Positions 1 to 8,602 are shown, counted from the first letter of the stretch. The stretch: 64,000 bases of DNA from JABFXX01 sp036489755 (GCA_036489755.1 DASXFD010000014.1:1-64000), one strand, 5' to 3'. The notes: generated by a model from the letters alone, not told the origin. Made by a program: numbers and translations.

Positions 1-1
1 G

Positions 2-361
2 CACGGCGCAACAGGCATCGACATCCACCCCGGCGCGCGCATCGGCTCGCACTTCTTCATCGACCACGGCACCGGCGTCGTGATCGGCGAGACCACCGTG
101 ATCGGCGCGCGCGTGCGGATCTACCAGGGCGTCACGCTGGGCGCGCTGAGCGTGCCGCAAGGTGACGCACGCCCCGAGTCAGGTGCACGCCGTCACCCGA
201 CGCTCGAAGACGAGGTCGTGATCTACGCGAATGCGACGATTCTGGGCGGTGAGACCGTGATCGGCCGCGGTGCCGTGATCGGCGGCAACGCGTTCGTGAC
301 GGCGTCGGTGGCGGCGGGCACGAGGATCTCGGGCCAATCGCGGTCCACGACCCGGTCGTGA
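2..361 (+). CDS. cysE: Serine O-acetyltransferase, C-terminal part (5' end outside window)
   Basis: This is the left-handed beta-helix (hexapeptide-repeat) end of a serine O-acetyltransferase, which transfers acetyl from acetyl-CoA to L-serine, the first step of cysteine synthesis in the cytoplasm. About 119 residues are visible. The stretch HGATGIDIHP, then GSHFFIDHGTGVVIGE, is the hallmark of the active-site region of the CysE/EpsC/plant SAT family, and the repeats GETVIGRGAVIGG follow. The reading frame is open from base 2, so the amino-terminal helical domain and the start lie outside the window. The C-terminal tail is short and ends in SRSTTRS. CysE is the best family match; a related hexapeptide acetyltransferase is less likely given the HGATGIDIHP motif. 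Confidence 0.9.
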   Translation, partial: HGATGIDIHPGARIGSHFFIDHGTGVVIGETTVIGARVRIYQGVTLGALSVPQGDARPESGARRHPTLEDEVVIYANATILGGETVIGRGAVIGGNAFVTASVAAGTRISGQSRSTTRS

Positions 362-487
362 ATCGCGGGGCGAGATCGCTTCGATCGGCGTCGTGACCGG
401 TCGGGCTTCTTCTGGTCGATATCTGCGGCGGCATTGGCCCTAAATCTGGGTCCGGTCCAACCGGCGTGTTAGACTCGGCGTGGGTCG

Positions 488-1960
488 ATGTCGGACGACG
501 TCCAGTCTCGCCCGCGGACCAGCACGCGGGCACGCGCCGAAGCACCGCCCGGTCTATCGCTGTCGGGCGAAGATCGTCAGGCGATCGGTCGCTACGAGAT
601 CATCAAGACCATCGGCAAGGGCGCGATGGGCGTCGTCTACAAAGCGCGCGATCCGCTGCTCGACCGCGTGGTCGCGGTCAAGACGATCATGTCGCCGCAG
701 CAGCAGGGCAGGCGGGTGCGCTCCGCGTTCTTGGAGCGGTTCCAGCGCGAGGCCAAAGCCGCCGCGAAGATGTCGCATCCGGCGATCGTCACGATCTTCG
801 ACGTCGGCGTCGACGAGGATTCCGGCGCGCCGTTCATGGTGCTCGAGTACTTGCCGGGCGAGTCGCTCGCCGACCGGCTCGATCGCGTGCGGCTGCCGCT
901 CGCGCGCTGCGTGCAGATCGGCCTGGACCTCGCGAGCGCGCTGTCGTTCGCGCATCGCCAGCGCATCGTCCATCGCGACGTCAAGCCCGCGAACGTCCTG
1001 CACGCCGGCGACAACCGCTGGAAGCTCGCCGATTTCGGCATCGCTCGGCTTCCGGACAGCGATCTCACGCAGGTCGGCATCTTCATGGGCACGCCCGGCT
1101 ACTCGCCGCCCGAGGCGATCCGCGAGGGTCGCTACACACCGCAGGCCGACGTGTTCGCGTGGGGCGCCGTGATGTACGAGACGATGTCGGGGCGCATCCC
1201 GTACGAAGGGCCCGACACCAAGACCACGAACGGCTACGTCGTGCAGGGCAACGCGCCGCCGCCGACCCGCCACGATCCGTCGATTCCCGAGCCGCTCGCG
1301 ACCGTCGTGATGACCGCGCTCCAGCCGAGCGACAAGGCGCGCTTCAAAGACGCATCGGAGGCCGAGCAGGCGCTGCGCGAGGCGTGGGACCGCTGCCTCA
1401 CGCAGGGCCTCGTGCACCCGGCCGTCCTCGCGATGGACGAGGTTCCGCACGACAAGGCGCCCGTGCGCATGCACGAGCCGCGCGGCATGGTGCGGCCGAA
1501 CCCGGCGAGCATCGCCGCCGCCGCGGCCGGCTTCGGCGACAGCGCCGAGCTGACGGCGATCGACGCGAAGATTCCGGAGAAGGCCGCGCAGCTCGTCGTC
1601 GAGAGCAAAGGCAAGTCGCGCCGCGAGGACGACGATCCGACCACGCTGATGGTGCGCGACGAGAAGTCGGCGAAGGGCGATCCGACGCGCCAGGGGATCG
1701 GCAGCTCGCAAAAAACGCCGGCGCCGGAGAAGCTCAAGCCGCCACCCGACACGATCGAGGACCACATCGCGACGCGCGTCGAGTCGTCGGTCGAGACGCG
1801 GCCGGTGGCGGCGATCAAGTCGACCCCGACGGCGAGGACGGCCAAGTCTTCGAAGCCCGAAGCGCGCGGCATGTCGAAGCTGCTCATGGTCGCGATCGCG
1901 GTGCTGCTACTCGCCGGTGCGACCGCCGTCGGGCTCTACGTCGGCGGCGTGCTCAGGTAA
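488..1960 (+). CDS. Membrane-anchored Hanks-type serine/threonine protein kinase
   Basis: The product is 490 residues. A eukaryotic-type kinase domain spans roughly residues 35-300: the glycine loop GKGAMGVVYKA at 43-53, ATP-binding K65, helix-C E88, catalytic loop HRDVKPAN with D164, and DFG at D182. The usual APE motif reads PPE. A low-complexity linker (about 310-460) leads to one transmembrane helix at about 463-487 that ends the protein, so the kinase faces the cytoplasm. Unlike PASTA kinases there is essentially no extracellular sensor. The ATG at 488 sits just before the family-typical charged N terminus. The 3' end overlaps the convergent oxidase gene by 8 bp. The substrate is unknown; regulation by partner proteins or autophosphorylation is likely for the family. 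Confidence 0.95.
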   Translation: MSDDVQSRPRTSTRARAEAPPGLSLSGEDRQAIGRYEIIKTIGKGAMGVVYKARDPLLDRVVAVKTIMSPQQQGRRVRSAFLERFQREAKAAAKMSHPAIVTIFDVGVDEDSGAPFMVLEYLPGESLADRLDRVRLPLARCVQIGLDLASALSFAHRQRIVHRDVKPANVLHAGDNRWKLADFGIARLPDSDLTQVGIFMGTPGYSPPEAIREGRYTPQADVFAWGAVMYETMSGRIPYEGPDTKTTNGYVVQGNAPPPTRHDPSIPEPLATVVMTALQPSDKARFKDASEAEQALREAWDRCLTQGLVHPAVLAMDEVPHDKAPVRMHEPRGMVRPNPASIAAAAAGFGDSAELTAIDAKIPEKAAQLVVESKGKSRREDDDPTTLMVRDEKSAKGDPTRQGIGSSQKTPAPEKLKPPPDTIEDHIATRVESSVETRPVAAIKSTPTARTAKSSKPEARGMSKLLMVAIAVLLLAGATAVGLYVGGVLR

Positions 1961-2870
1961 GCAGCGCCGCGACGTCCTCGGCGCAACCGCGGCACAGCGT
2001 GAAGCCGGCACCGCCGTGCCCGTAGTTGTGCACGATGCGCGGCCCGCGCGCGTCGCGCTCGAGCCTCACTTCGGGCCGGAACGGGCGCAGGCCGGCGCGC
2101 ACCGTCTTGACGGCGCCGATCGGCACGCCGAGCTCGTTCGCCTGCCGCAGGATGCGCGCGGTGATCGCCGGATCTGGCGTCGCGGCCGTGCCGGGCGCCA
2201 CCGCGATCGAGCAGCCGCCGACGACGAGCTCGGTGCGGCGCGGGATCACGTAGAAGTGCGCGTCGTCGTCGCGGGCGTCGGTGATCGTGATCGCCGGATC
2301 GCAGCCGCCGAGCTCGCAGATCAACGTCTGGCCGAACAGCGGGACGAGCGCGGCGTCGCCGAACAGCTCGCGCGCGGCGAGGCCGGTGCAGTCGACGATC
2401 GCGTCGCCGGGCTCGGCGATGAAGTCCTGCACGCGCCGCCGCTCGATCGATGCGCGCAGCTGCTTCGCGAGCCACGGCAAGAACAGCGCGGGCTCGGCGC
2501 GCGGCGCGGAAAACGTCCACGCCTCGGGCGCGCCGGTGACAGGCGCCGGTGCACGCGCCAGCGCCGGCAGCGAGCCGGCCCACCACGGCTCGGAGGCGTC
2601 GGCCGTGATCTCGAAGAACGTCAACCGATCGACGCCGGACTCCGGCGCCGAGCTCGCGAGCGAGGTCAGCCAATCGCGCGTGCGCGCGGCCCACGCGTTG
2701 ACCTTGGCGGGCGGCCCGACGTGATACGGGAACCACACGGCGCCGGCGAGCGACGACGTGATCTCGCGGTCGGTCCCGCTCGCGACGATCCGCACGCGAT
2801 GGCCGCGCTCCTCGAGCACGAGCGCGGTCGTGAGCCCGACGACGCCGGCTCCGACGACGGTTACATCCAC
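1953..2870 (-). CDS. FAD-dependent D-amino-acid oxidase family protein
   Basis: This 305-residue protein has the DAAO/DASPO fold. It starts with a Rossmann FAD-binding motif, VVGAGVVGL, at residues 5-13, followed by the substrate/FAD segment SSLAGAVWFPY. It ends with HNYGHGGAGFTL near residues 282-293, the signature of D-amino-acid oxidases that wraps the flavin. Such enzymes oxidise D-amino acids to 2-oxo acids, ammonia and hydrogen peroxide. The length is a little below the 340-370 residues of eukaryotic DAAO, which is normal for bacterial forms. No signal peptide or peroxisome-type tail is seen. The gene converges on the kinase gene with an 8 bp overlap and appears monocistronic. Confidence 0.9.
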   Translation of the reverse strand: MDVTVVGAGVVGLTTALVLEERGHRVRIVASGTDREITSSLAGAVWFPYHVGPPAKVNAWAARTRDWLTSLASSAPESGVDRLTFFEITADASEPWWAGSLPALARAPAPVTGAPEAWTFSAPRAEPALFLPWLAKQLRASIERRRVQDFIAEPGDAIVDCTGLAARELFGDAALVPLFGQTLICELGGCDPAITITDARDDDAHFYVIPRRTELVVGGCSIAVAPGTAATPDPAITARILRQANELGVPIGAVKTVRAGLRPFRPEVRLERDARGPRIVHNYGHGGAGFTLCRGCAEDVAALLT

Positions 2871-3248
2871 ACGACGATCTTAGCGCGCGCCGGCACTCTG
2901 TCGCCACGATCGCTCCTTGACGCGTCCGCACATCGCGTTGCAGAACGCCGGCACGCTTCGCGCGCGGGCCGAGTCGGGTCCCTCGCTCGTCCGTGAAACG
3001 CCGGCGCTCGACCACCGGCGGTGCCATCTCCACGACCAACCGGCACTCGATGGATCGGAGTGCAATCTATCTCGCTCGAACCCGACCGGCCCTTCGCGCT
3101 GCGCGTTGGCGCGGCTGTGATCGAGCGGCGAGGATGCACGAGAGCATGCGCCCTCGACCTCGGCGCAGGACGTGTTCGGCGTCTGCGCGACTGCCACTCG
3201 ATCATGCTGCGCGAGCACGATAGGGTTGCCGCACCGGCGAAGTCGCGC
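2871..3248. other. Intergenic stretch with no recognisable gene
   Basis: About 380 bases lie between the divergently transcribed oxidase start and the GNAT start. Several frames are open in both directions, but their translations are Arg/Ser-rich and resemble no protein family I know. G+C appears slightly lower than in the neighbouring genes. I see no tRNA, terminal inverted repeats or tandem repeats. It presumably holds promoters for both flanking genes and may contain a decayed gene. Confidence 0.5.
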
Positions 3249-3686
3249 ATGAAGGATGTGACGAAAACGGTGCGCAGAGCCGACTTGGCTGATCGCGACG
3301 CGCTCGTCGCGATTGACGAGATCGCAATCGAAGGCAACGACGCCAGGCGCGCTCAGCTGGAGGCCGCGCTCGGTTCGGGCCACGGTTTGGTGTTCGACGC
3401 CGAAGAGGGCATCGCTGGCTTCGTCGTGACGGTCCCTAAGGTTTTCTTCGGGCGTGACTTCGTCGAGCTACTGATGGTCGATCGGATGCGACGCCGCGCC
3501 GGCATCGGCCGGCGGCTGCTCCAGGCTGCGGTTCGGTCCGCGTCCACGAGCCGAGTGTTCACGTCGACCAACCGTTCCAACTCGCCGATGCGCGCGTTGC
3601 TCGACAGCGAAGGTTGGAGCCTCAGCGGTGAGCTGCGCGGCCTCGACGACGGCGATCCCGAGCTCGTCTACTTCATCGACCGTTGA
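3249..3686 (+). CDS. GNAT family N-acetyltransferase
   Basis: This protein is about 145 residues. I place the start at the ATG at 3249 (MKDVTKTVRRADLAD), because GNAT domains begin with such a strand and the frame upstream reads as non-coding. The acetyl-CoA-binding signature is RRRAGIGRRLL at about residues 80-90 (R/Q-x-x-G-x-G/A), preceded by the beta-4 strand DFVELLMVDRMRR. The C-terminal half, with NSPMRALLDSEGW, matches the typical late GNAT segment. The acyl acceptor cannot be told from sequence; small-molecule or N-terminal acetylation are both possible. The gene stands alone, 120 bp upstream of the TauE gene. Confidence 0.85.
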   Translation: MKDVTKTVRRADLADRDALVAIDEIAIEGNDARRAQLEAALGSGHGLVFDAEEGIAGFVVTVPKVFFGRDFVELLMVDRMRRRAGIGRRLLQAAVRSASTSRVFTSTNRSNSPMRALLDSEGWSLSGELRGLDDGDPELVYFIDR

Positions 3687-3809
3687 CTTGCATTGGCGTC
3701 AACGCGAGCGAGCGTGTTCGCGCTCAGCAGAGCATCAATCGCGCGAGCGAGCGCGCGCGCGCGAGCCGGCGAATTCCATCGTCGACGCCGATGGACTATC
3801 GTGCGCGCG

Positions 3810-4559
3810 ATGTCCGTGTTCACGATCGCGCTGCTCGCGGTGGCGGCGTTCGGGGCGGGCACCGTGGATGCGATCGCCGGCGGCGGCGGGCTCATCACCG
3901 TGCCGGCGCTACTCGCGGCGGGCCTGCCGGCGCACGTCGTGCTCGCGACGAACAAAGGGCAGAGCACGTGGGGCTCGCTGGCGTCGATGATCGCGTACTG
4001 GCGCGCCGGCCGCGTCGATCGCGTGCAGGCCCGCCTCGCGTTTCCGCTCGGCTTTGCCGGCGCGGCGATCGGCACGTCGCTGGTTTTGCGCGTGCCGGCC
4101 GACGTCCTGAAGCCGATCGTGATCGCGTTGCTCGTCGGCGCGGCCGTGTTGCTGCTCGTCAAGAAGCCGAGCCGCGAGGCCGACGCGCCGCGCCGGCGGT
4201 GGGCGATCGTCGGCGCGCTCGCGCTCGTGATCGGCGCGTACGACGGCTTCTTCGGGCCGGGCACCGGCACGTTCCTGATCGTCGGCTTCGTCGCGTTGTG
4301 CGGGCGCAGCCTCGTGCATGCGAGCGCCGATGCGAAGGTCGTCAACTTCGCCGCGAACCTCGCCGCGCTGCTCGTGTTCGCGCACGGCGGGCTCGTCGTG
4401 TGGGAAGTCGCGCTGCCGATGGCCGTCGGGCAAGTGCTCGGCGGTACGCTCGGTGCGCGCATCGCCGTGAAGGGCGGGTCGCGGATCGTGCGCGTCGCCG
4501 TGCTCGTCGTCTCGGGCGCGCTGATCGCGAAGCTACTGGTGGATCTGCTTCGCGCGTAG
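3810..4559 (+). CDS. TauE/SafE family sulfite exporter-like permease
   Basis: A 249-residue polytopic inner-membrane protein. The N-terminal segment GAGTVDAIAGGGGLITVPALL is the characteristic first half-repeat motif of the TauE/SafE (DUF81) family. The second half carries the matching motif GAYDGFFGPGTGTF. The size is standard for the family. Members move small anions such as sulfite, sulfoacetate or other organosulfur and C2 compounds; the substrate here is not indicated by the neighbours. I chose the ATG at 3810 (MSVFTIALLAV), because the frame upstream encodes an Arg/Ala-rich tract unlike any family member. The 3' end overlaps the convergent lipA gene by 27 bp. Confidence 0.9.
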   Translation: MSVFTIALLAVAAFGAGTVDAIAGGGGLITVPALLAAGLPAHVVLATNKGQSTWGSLASMIAYWRAGRVDRVQARLAFPLGFAGAAIGTSLVLRVPADVLKPIVIALLVGAAVLLLVKKPSREADAPRRRWAIVGALALVIGAYDGFFGPGTGTFLIVGFVALCGRSLVHASADAKVVNFAANLAALLVFAHGGLVVWEVALPMAVGQVLGGTLGARIAVKGGSRIVRVAVLVVSGALIAKLLVDLLRA

Positions 4560-5471
4560 GCCGCGCACCAGCTCGGCCTGACCGTCGGCGTGGTAGCTCG
4601 AGCGCACGAGCGGGCCGGCCACGACGTGCGTGATGCCGGCGTCGCGTGCGAACGCCTCCAGCTCGGCAAACTCGGTCGGATGCACGTAGCGCTCGATCGC
4701 GAGGTGCTGCTTGCTCGGCGACAGGTACTGGCCGAGCGTCAAGATATCGACGCCGAGGCCCGCGAGCTCGCGCACGACGTCGTGGACCTCGTCGATCGTT
4801 TCGCCGAGGCCGAGCATGAGGCCGGTCTTGGTGACCGCGCCGCGCTTGCGCGCGTGCTCGAGGATCTTGTAGCTGCGCGGATAACTCGCTTGCACGCGCA
4901 CCTGCCGCGACAGCCGCGGCACGGTCTCGAGGTTGTGCGCGAACACGTCCGGATCGGCGTCGAGCACGATGTCGACGAGCTCGGTGTTGCCCTTGAAGTC
5001 GCCGGCGAGCACCTCGAGCGTCATCGACGGACACGCTTGCTTCACGCGCGTGATCGTTTCGGCCCAATGTGCGGCGCCGAAATCGGCCAGATCGTCGCGA
5101 TCGACGCACGTGATCACCGTGTGCTCGAGCCCGAGGCGCGACAGCATCTCGGCGACGCGGCGCGGCTCGTCGGGATCCGGAGGCAGCGGCCGCCCGGTCG
5201 TGACGTCGCAGAACCGGCACGACCGCGTGCAGATATCGCCGAGGATCATGATCGTCAGTGCGCGGCGCGTCCAGCACTCGCCGATGTTCGGGCAGCTCGC
5301 GCTCTCGCATACCGTGTGGAGCGCGAGGTCCTTGACCATCTGGCGCAGCTCGAAGTACGCCGGTTTGGTGGGCAGCTGCGCGCGGATCCATTCGGGATGG
5401 CGCCGGCGAGGCGCGGCCCCATCGACGACAGGTAAATGCACGCGATCGACCACGTCGGGTGGATAGCACAT
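4533..5471 (-). CDS. lipA: Lipoyl synthase (radical SAM)
   Basis: LipA inserts two sulfur atoms into protein-bound octanoyl groups to make lipoate, using two [4Fe-4S] clusters. From the ATG at 5471 the protein has 312 residues, the normal length. The auxiliary-cluster motif C-x4-C-x5-C is C55, C60 and C66; the radical SAM motif CTRSCRFC gives C81, C85 and C88. The C-terminal RSSY, whose serine ligates the auxiliary cluster, is present. The open frame extends 61 codons further upstream, but that part is Pro/Ala/Arg-rich and lies inside the divergent lipoprotein gene. The E2 subunits encoded at 10956 and 26131 are the expected clients. No lipB is in the window. Confidence 0.97.
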   Translation of the reverse strand: MCYPPDVVDRVHLPVVDGAAPRRRHPEWIRAQLPTKPAYFELRQMVKDLALHTVCESASCPNIGECWTRRALTIMILGDICTRSCRFCDVTTGRPLPPDPDEPRRVAEMLSRLGLEHTVITCVDRDDLADFGAAHWAETITRVKQACPSMTLEVLAGDFKGNTELVDIVLDADPDVFAHNLETVPRLSRQVRVQASYPRSYKILEHARKRGAVTKTGLMLGLGETIDEVHDVVRELAGLGVDILTLGQYLSPSKQHLAIERYVHPTEFAELEAFARDAGITHVVAGPLVRSSYHADGQAELVRGLRAKQIHQ

Positions 5472-5473
5472 GT

Positions 5474-5878
5474 ATGCTCGCCGCGATGCGAGCTCTTCTG
5501 ATCTGTGCGCTGCTCGGTTGTGGAGGCGGTCAAGCTCCACCGGCCTCGACGACCCCTCCGCCGGCGCAACCGGCGCAACCGGCGCAGCCCGCGCAGCCCG
5601 CGCAACCGGCGGCGACCGGCAGCGGCAGCGGCTCTGCCGCGACGGCCGCCGCACTCGACGCGGTCATCGACAAGCTCGGCGGCTACAAGGACCAGATGTG
5701 CGGCTGCCCCAACACCGATTGCCTCGAGAAGATCAACGACGACATGAATGCGTGGGGCAAAGCGCAGGTGAAGGGCCTCAAGGACGCGCCGATGACCGAC
5801 GCACAGACCGCGCGCCTGAAAACGACGATGGAGGAGATGCAAAAATGCGTGAAGCGCATCAGCAACATGGGCGGATGA
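5474..5878 (+). CDS. Small Cys-motif lipoprotein, first of a tandem pair
   Basis: A predicted lipoprotein of about 134 residues and unknown function. From the ATG at 5474 the signal peptide runs to a lipobox LLGC with C16. It is followed by a Pro/Ala/Gln stalk built from a 9-bp repeat (AQP units) and then a conserved 75-residue domain. That domain holds the pattern MCGCPNTDC (C-x-C-x4-C), a Trp, the segment AQVK and a later Cys (MQKC). The same domain occurs in the next gene, with which it overlaps in an ATGA stop/start. A start at 5486 would leave a signal peptide that is too short. The lipA start lies 2 bp away on the opposite strand, so both promoters must overlap the other gene. Confidence 0.7.
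   Translation: MLAAMRALLICALLGCGGGQAPPASTTPPPAQPAQPAQPAQPAQPAATGSGSGSAATAAALDAVIDKLGGYKDQMCGCPNTDCLEKINDDMNAWGKAQVKGLKDAPMTDAQTARLKTTMEEMQKCVKRISNMGG
5561..5605 (+). repeat. 9-bp tandem repeat in lipoprotein stalk
   Basis: Five near-identical 9-bp units (ccggcgcaa and variants such as cccgcgcag) encode the AQP repeats that separate the lipid anchor from the folded domain. The unit is a multiple of three, so copy-number change would keep the frame. Confidence 0.85.
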
Positions 5879-6258
5879 GCGCGGTCGCGCTCGCGATCGG
5901 ATTGCTGGCATCGTGCGGTGGCGCGAGCCCGCCGCCGGCGTCGCCGGAACCCGCGCCGGTGTCGAACACCGCGCCGGTCGCACAAGTGCCGGCACCACCG
6001 CCGCCGGCCGCGCACTCGAAGACCGACGAGACGCTCGACAAGATGTCGTCGTTCAAGGACGAGATGTGCACGTGCAAGGATTCGGCGTGCGCGCAGCGCG
6101 TCGCCGACGAGATGACGAAGTGGGCGCAGGCTCAGGTGCGCGACTCGGAGCCGCCGAAGATGTCCGACGAGCAGACGCAGCGCGCGACCAAGCTCGGCGA
6201 GCAGATGGGCACGTGCATGCAGACCGCGATGGGCGCATCGCCCCAGCCGACGCCGTAG
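5875..6258 (+). CDS. Small Cys-motif lipoprotein, second of a tandem pair
   Basis: A 127-residue predicted lipoprotein, paralogous to its upstream neighbour. The signal peptide MSAVALAIGLLASC gives a lipobox LASC with C14. A Pro/Ala stalk follows, then a domain with MCTCKDSAC (C-x-C-x4-C), a Trp, AQAQVR and a final Cys in MGTC, matching the first copy position by position. The start ATG overlaps the preceding stop as ATGA, indicating translational coupling. The function is unknown. The paired cysteines could form disulfides or bind a metal, but nothing in the sequence decides this. The gene pair probably arose by tandem duplication. Confidence 0.75.
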   Translation: MSAVALAIGLLASCGGASPPPASPEPAPVSNTAPVAQVPAPPPPAAHSKTDETLDKMSSFKDEMCTCKDSACAQRVADEMTKWAQAQVRDSEPPKMSDEQTQRATKLGEQMGTCMQTAMGASPQPTP

Positions 6259-6291
6259 CGAGTTTCGCGATAGAATTCGGCGGGGGGAGTC

Positions 6292-7278
6292 GTGAGCGAA
6301 ATGCTTCGTCGTGTGGGTGTGCTCGCGCTCGTCGGTGTCGCGTCGGTCGCGCACGCCCAAAAGCCCGATGCCGGCGCGCTGTTCGAGAAGGGTCGCGATC
6401 TGTTCAAAGCCGGCAAGTACGCCGACGCGTGCGCGGCGTTCTCGCAGAGCGAGGCCATCCAGCCGGAGCTCGGCACCGAATACAACCTCGCGAACTGCGA
6501 CGCGATGATCGGCAAGCTCGCGACCGCGCTCGCCACGTATCGCGATCTCGCGCAGCGCGACACCAACGCGCCGCGCCGCGAGGATGAAGTGAAGCGCGCG
6601 CAGGCGCTCGAGCCGCGCGTACCGAAGCTCGCGATCGCAGTCGCGCCGAGCATCCCCGGCACGACGGTGACGTCGAACGGCGCCGACGTCACCGCGACGC
6701 TCAACACGCCCACGCCGGTCGACCTCGGCACGTACGCGGTCGTCGCGCACGCACCCGGCTACGCCGACGCGCACGCGACCGCGACCGTCGCCGACGAAGG
6801 CAAGACCGTCGCGATCACGCTCCAGCTCGTCGGCAAGCCCGAGGTGCCGCTCGCGACCGCGCCGCCGCCGCCGGTCGCGCCGCCGCCGCCGCCGCTCGAA
6901 CCGGCCGAGCCTGCGAATCCGGCGCACGCGCGCCACGTGGTCGCGATCTCGGTCGCCGCTGCCGGCGTCGCGCTGGTCGCGACCGGCCTCGTGTTCGGCG
7001 AGCTCGCGAGCAGCAAGCTGTCGGCTGCGAAGTCGATCTGCCCCGACCTCGACTGCACGAGCGAGAGCGATCTATCGGCGGCGACCGCCGACACCAACGC
7101 GGCGAAGACGCGCGGCGACATCTCGACCGCGCTCGTCGCGGTCGGCGCGGCTGCGGTCGGCGCGGGCGTCGTGCTGTGGTTGACCGCGCCATCCGCCGAA
7201 TCGAGTGGGCCGAGCGCGCGATTGGTGCCGCATGCGAGCCCGCGCGACGTCGGGCTCGCGCTGGAGGGCCGGTTCTGA
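6292..7278 (+). CDS. Secreted TPR protein with proline-rich linker and two C-terminal hydrophobic helices
   Basis: This 328-residue protein has a cleavable signal peptide ending VAHAQ at about residue 23. A TPR-like module follows (ALFEKGRDLFKAGKYADACAAFSQSE, then EYNLANCDAMIGKLATALATYR). Next come a PEGA-like beta segment at about 110-180, a PPPPVAPPPPP linker, and two hydrophobic helices near 220-242 and 280-302. This architecture is common among uncharacterised myxobacterial envelope proteins. The start GTG at 6292 is preceded by a purine-rich ggggggag, a good ribosome-binding site; ATG 6301 is an alternative. Its stop overlaps the next start by one base, so the two are probably co-expressed. 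Confidence 0.8.
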   Translation: MSEMLRRVGVLALVGVASVAHAQKPDAGALFEKGRDLFKAGKYADACAAFSQSEAIQPELGTEYNLANCDAMIGKLATALATYRDLAQRDTNAPRREDEVKRAQALEPRVPKLAIAVAPSIPGTTVTSNGADVTATLNTPTPVDLGTYAVVAHAPGYADAHATATVADEGKTVAITLQLVGKPEVPLATAPPPPVAPPPPPLEPAEPANPAHARHVVAISVAAAGVALVATGLVFGELASSKLSAAKSICPDLDCTSESDLSAATADTNAAKTRGDISTALVAVGAAAVGAGVVLWLTAPSAESSGPSARLVPHASPRDVGLALEGRF

Positions 7279-8402
7279 TGCGCGCCGTGCTCGCGATCGT
7301 GCTGTGCTGCGCGTGCAACCAGATCCTCGGCGTCGGCAACCCGCACCTTGGCGGCGGCGGTGGCGACGATGGCGGCGGCGGCATTGGCGACGGCCAGTCC
7401 GGCGACGGCGGGATCTACATGGACGCGCCGATGTCCGTGTCGACGCCGGGACCGCGCCATCGCGCGATCACGATCCCGGCCGGCAAGGTCAGCGCCGACC
7501 TGACCACGTTTCCGATGTGGATCGACATCGTCGATCCCGATCTCGGCATGTGGGCCGAAGGCTCGGGCGCGGACATCTACTTCGAGAGTGGCTCGGGCGT
7601 TGTGCTGCCGATCGAGATCGAGCACTGGATCCCGGCGCAGAACCGATTGACGGGATGGGTGAGCACGAACGTCGCGGCCGCCGGGTCGACGCTCCAGCTT
7701 TGCTACGGCGACGGCATGAGCCACGTGACGAACGCGCGCGAGGTGTGGCCCGCGTACGACTTCGTCTTTCACTTCGACAACGTCGCGCCCGGCACGCCTG
7801 CGCAGGTGATCGACTCCGCGCAGGGCGTGGCCGCGATGTTGAGCAATGCGTCGGTCGCAGGGGATCCCGACAACGCGAGCCAGGGCGTTGCGTTCCAGTC
7901 GACCGGGTACGCCACGCTGCCCAACGTGTCGGCGGCGCCGATGAATACGCTGTCGTTCGTGCTCGACCATCCGTCGACTTACGCGACGAGCGTCGAAGCG
8001 GTCATGGGGTGGGGCGCCAGCCGGAATACCACCGACCTGGGCTTTGGCGTGGAGAACGCAACGACCGGCGAGGTCTTGGCGACGAGCGTCACCCAAGTCT
8101 CCGAGACGTACACGGGGCTTCACGTGCTGACGTTCGTCGCGAGCCAGCTCGTAACGAGCACGTACACGGTCTATTTCGACGGCGTCGAGGCGGCGACCGG
8201 ATCGCTCGGGAGCGAATCGTTGCCGTCCATCGAGATGGGGCTCGGGGTGGCGGCCGGCGGTCTCGTCTCGACGACCGGAATCGTGGACGAGGTTCGCTAC
8301 GCGGCGACCGCGGAGTCGGCCGTGCAGATCGCCGCCGACACCGCGACGCTGCAGCCCGGCTTCTACAGCGTCGGCGCCGTGCAGCTCGGCGCCTGCAATT
8401 AG
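7278..8402 (+). CDS. DUF2341-type lipoprotein with Gly/Asp-rich stalk
   Basis: A 374-residue predicted lipoprotein. The short signal peptide ends in a run of cysteines, with C13 (CCAC) the likely lipidated residue, followed by a Gly/Asp-rich flexible stretch to about residue 45. The middle part (HRAITIP, then FPMWIDIVDPDL and a later LQLCYGD) resembles the DUF2341 domain, and the C-terminal half looks like a concanavalin/LamG-type beta-sandwich (HVLTFVASQL, YTVYFDGV, GIVDEVRYA). Such proteins are thought to sit on the outer membrane and bind glycans or proteins; no enzyme motif is seen. The ATG at 7278 overlaps the upstream stop. The 3' end overlaps the convergent zinc-ribbon gene by 4 bp. 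Confidence 0.75.
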   Translation: MRAVLAIVLCCACNQILGVGNPHLGGGGGDDGGGGIGDGQSGDGGIYMDAPMSVSTPGPRHRAITIPAGKVSADLTTFPMWIDIVDPDLGMWAEGSGADIYFESGSGVVLPIEIEHWIPAQNRLTGWVSTNVAAAGSTLQLCYGDGMSHVTNAREVWPAYDFVFHFDNVAPGTPAQVIDSAQGVAAMLSNASVAGDPDNASQGVAFQSTGYATLPNVSAAPMNTLSFVLDHPSTYATSVEAVMGWGASRNTTDLGFGVENATTGEVLATSVTQVSETYTGLHVLTFVASQLVTSTYTVYFDGVEAATGSLGSESLPSIEMGLGVAAGGLVSTTGIVDEVRYAATAESAVQIAADTATLQPGFYSVGAVQLGACN

Positions 8403-8602
8403 CTCCAGCCGCCGCCTTCGCCGCCGACGATGTCGTATGGATCGTTGTCGTGGTGCGGCTCTGCCTTGTCACGGCAATCCGCGCAGAGTCGCCCCAACGA
8501 CGCGGCTCCGCATGACTCGCAGGTGGTGGTGCCGGTCTGGATCCGCAGCGCGCGCGGCGTGACCCAGCGGGACAGGTAGCGTAGCGGACGGACCCCGTTC
8601 AT
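8399..8602 (-). CDS. Small zinc-ribbon-like protein
   Basis: This short gene encodes 67 residues with two CxxC knuckles, CESC and CADC, 9 residues apart. The arrangement is typical of a treble-clef or zinc-ribbon fold. The N-terminal part is basic (RPLRYLSRW) and the C-terminal part acidic and Gly-rich. It could be a nucleic-acid or protein adaptor; nothing more specific can be said. It lies downstream of lpd on the same strand with a 145 bp gap and overlaps the convergent lipoprotein gene by 4 bp. The start ATG sits in the middle of a perfect 16-bp palindrome. Confidence 0.6.
   Translation of the reverse strand: MNGVRPLRYLSRWVTPRALRIQTGTTTCESCGAASLGRLCADCRDKAEPHHDNDPYDIVGGEGGGWS

Noticed and set aside
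2880..3383. Minus-strand open frame of 167 codons between the oxidase and GNAT genes
   Set aside because: It runs through the start of the GNAT gene and its translation shows no fold or family pattern; composition is typical of non-coding high-GC sequence.
3687..3809. gcgagcga and (gc)n repeat-like tract before the TauE gene
   Set aside because: Imperfect simple sequence within a short gap; no coding or regulatory pattern could be supported.
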